Below are positions 62,701 to 64,000 of a stretch of 64,000 nucleotides of DNA, piece by piece (positions within the stretch are counted from its first letter, which is position 1; the number at the start of each line of letters is the position of its first letter). The notes below the pieces were generated by a model. It was not told where the DNA came from. It made no database searches and worked only from the letters and a program-made list of their open reading frames with translations. The DNA is from Glandiceps talaboti (lineage: Eukaryota; Hemichordata; Enteropneusta; Spengelidae): positions 3,978,501 to 4,042,500 of the forward strand of contig NC_135555.1 in assembly GCF_964340395.1 (NCBI RefSeq). Direction: 5' to 3'. A program made the translations under genes and the position numbers.

Positions 62701-64000
62701 AAATTATATCCACTTTTACGCATAAAGTACCTTTCCATATTTTATTACTGCACACATCTCAGCTAAGTACTCTGTTCAGATTTGATCTTTCTTCAAATAT
62801 GACCAGCTGATGTTGACATCTACAAATCTATGTTATCAGTAAGATTCCTAGATCGATCTATGTATGTTCTTATATTTGTTCCAAGCATTTATAAACTTTA
62901 CTTGCCTCTAAATTTCTAACTTCAAATAATAACCTAATGTTGAGTTACAGTTGGTCTTAAATTTTGACCAAAAAAGTGCACTTTTATTAACATAATATTT
63001 TCCCTTTAATTCACATAATAGATTATAATCATTAGAAATAAAAACAATAATGTTCATTTTCCAAATTCATAAACTTATTACAAAAGTTTATCTAGTTCTA
63101 AAATTTCTGCAATAACATTTCTTCTTTCAATACTATTTTTCAAATTTTCTTTTTTCAAGAATTCAATGGAAAGGAAATTCCTGAAACGTTATTCCTTAAA
63201 CTAATCTGTTTTATTTTTGAGAAAGCTAATGTCAGATAAAACTTGATTGATTTTCCTTCATTTCATGTTTGACGTGGGGAAAAAAATTCTGTTAGGTGGA
63301 AGAATCTGAAAATGATACCTTGGGGAAAAAATGTGAAATAAAAACTTGACTGAGAAAAAAAATGCTGGAAGGATGGATTAGTCACTCTATCTGTAATACA
63401 CACAAAGAAAAGATATAATCAATGAGAGACAAATTAATCTTTATTAGGCCACGTTTTATGAATAAATTATGTATTCAATGTTTTAACGTTTAATGTTTGA
63501 AGAGTATGGATTTTTGTACGCTGTAAATCAACTGCACTTCCTAGCGTATATGTATTCATATATATGCATGTGTGTATATGTTTGTATGATGTTGAGAGAT
63601 AGGTTGTTTGATTGACATTCGCTTCAATTCCTATCTTCCCCTTTACACAATATACCTCTTACCTGCTTTAAAATGGAATTTTGAAGATTTCCGCATGACA
63701 AAATTCAGAATATCGGTTGCTTAGTTTCTTGAGTTAAGTGAACTATTTGTGCATCTCTCATTGATGGCAGGGTTGTATTGGCCTACAACTATCCAGTTCA
63801 CACCTTTGTATGCTCTCAGTTAATAGCTTATCTAATATGAATGAAAATTTTAATATTGACTAAACAAACTGACACCTGTGTAACACTTTATATCCCTACA
63901 GCAGGAAATTTCTCTGGCATTTTAATATCCGTGTTTTGCTTTGACAATAACTGTGGGTGATTACTGCCATGAAAACAAGAAGTCAAGCAGAAAAATTGAA
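56706..64000. other. AT-rich non-coding DNA, no tandem repeats seen
   Basis: No gene was recognised; frames are at most about 92 codons and match no family. Single features: an E2F-type TTTCCCGCTAAAA at 58564-58576, a small hairpin (TTTTGACA and TGTCAAAA around TAAATAT) near 58913-58935, the palindrome TTTCCATGGAAA near 59986, and a moderately complex stretch at about 61260-61560 with GGTAATCAGGGATTGG. Confidence 0.45.

Overview
This window looks like non-coding nuclear DNA from an animal. It is strongly AT-rich (about two-thirds AT by eye). No convincing protein-coding gene, rRNA, tRNA or transposon enzyme could be recognised on either strand. The mix of tetranucleotide microsatellites, short local tandem repeats, small non-autonomous DNA elements and animal-type regulatory motifs (RFX X-box, nuclear-receptor DR1, E2F, NFI) suggests a metazoan intergenic or intronic region, possibly an aquatic invertebrate. 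The species cannot be named from the sequence. Open frames longer than about 100 codons lie in tandem repeats, lack an ATG, or show no recognisable domain.

Layout. 1-7.9 kb: low-complexity AT-rich DNA with a 118-bp tandem duplication, a (GA)n tract and a decayed ~140-bp repeat. 7.97-9.53 kb: a minisatellite of about 38 copies of a 42-bp unit. 13.15-13.70 kb: a short tandem array interrupted by a candidate 348-bp inverted-repeat element. 16.7-20.1 kb: five different tandem or simple repeats in close succession. 27.9-30.5 kb: a decayed ~70-bp array and a clearer 115-bp array. 36.3-40.95 kb: C-rich repeat, (AC)n, (GT)n/poly-G and a self-complementary tetranucleotide tract. 42.98-44.25 kb: a nearly perfect 34-bp satellite of about 37 copies, set inside an older degenerate repeat field that runs to 44.93 kb. 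46-52 kb: more degenerate and simple repeats. 56.39-56.71 kb: a fold-back element with two ~140-bp arms, about 94% alike, flanked by TA. The remaining ~7 kb has no structure seen beyond single motifs.

The general picture is a region where short sequences have repeatedly been tandemly amplified and then decayed, so arrays of very different ages sit side by side. Scattered through it are more RFX-type X-box and E2F-type sites than the base composition predicts. This could mean a long-range regulatory landscape, but it rests on motif matching alone. No novel enzymatic or defence system was found. The best leads are the 34-bp array and its parent repeat, the fold-back element, the element that splits a tandem array, and the X-box and E2F motif sets.
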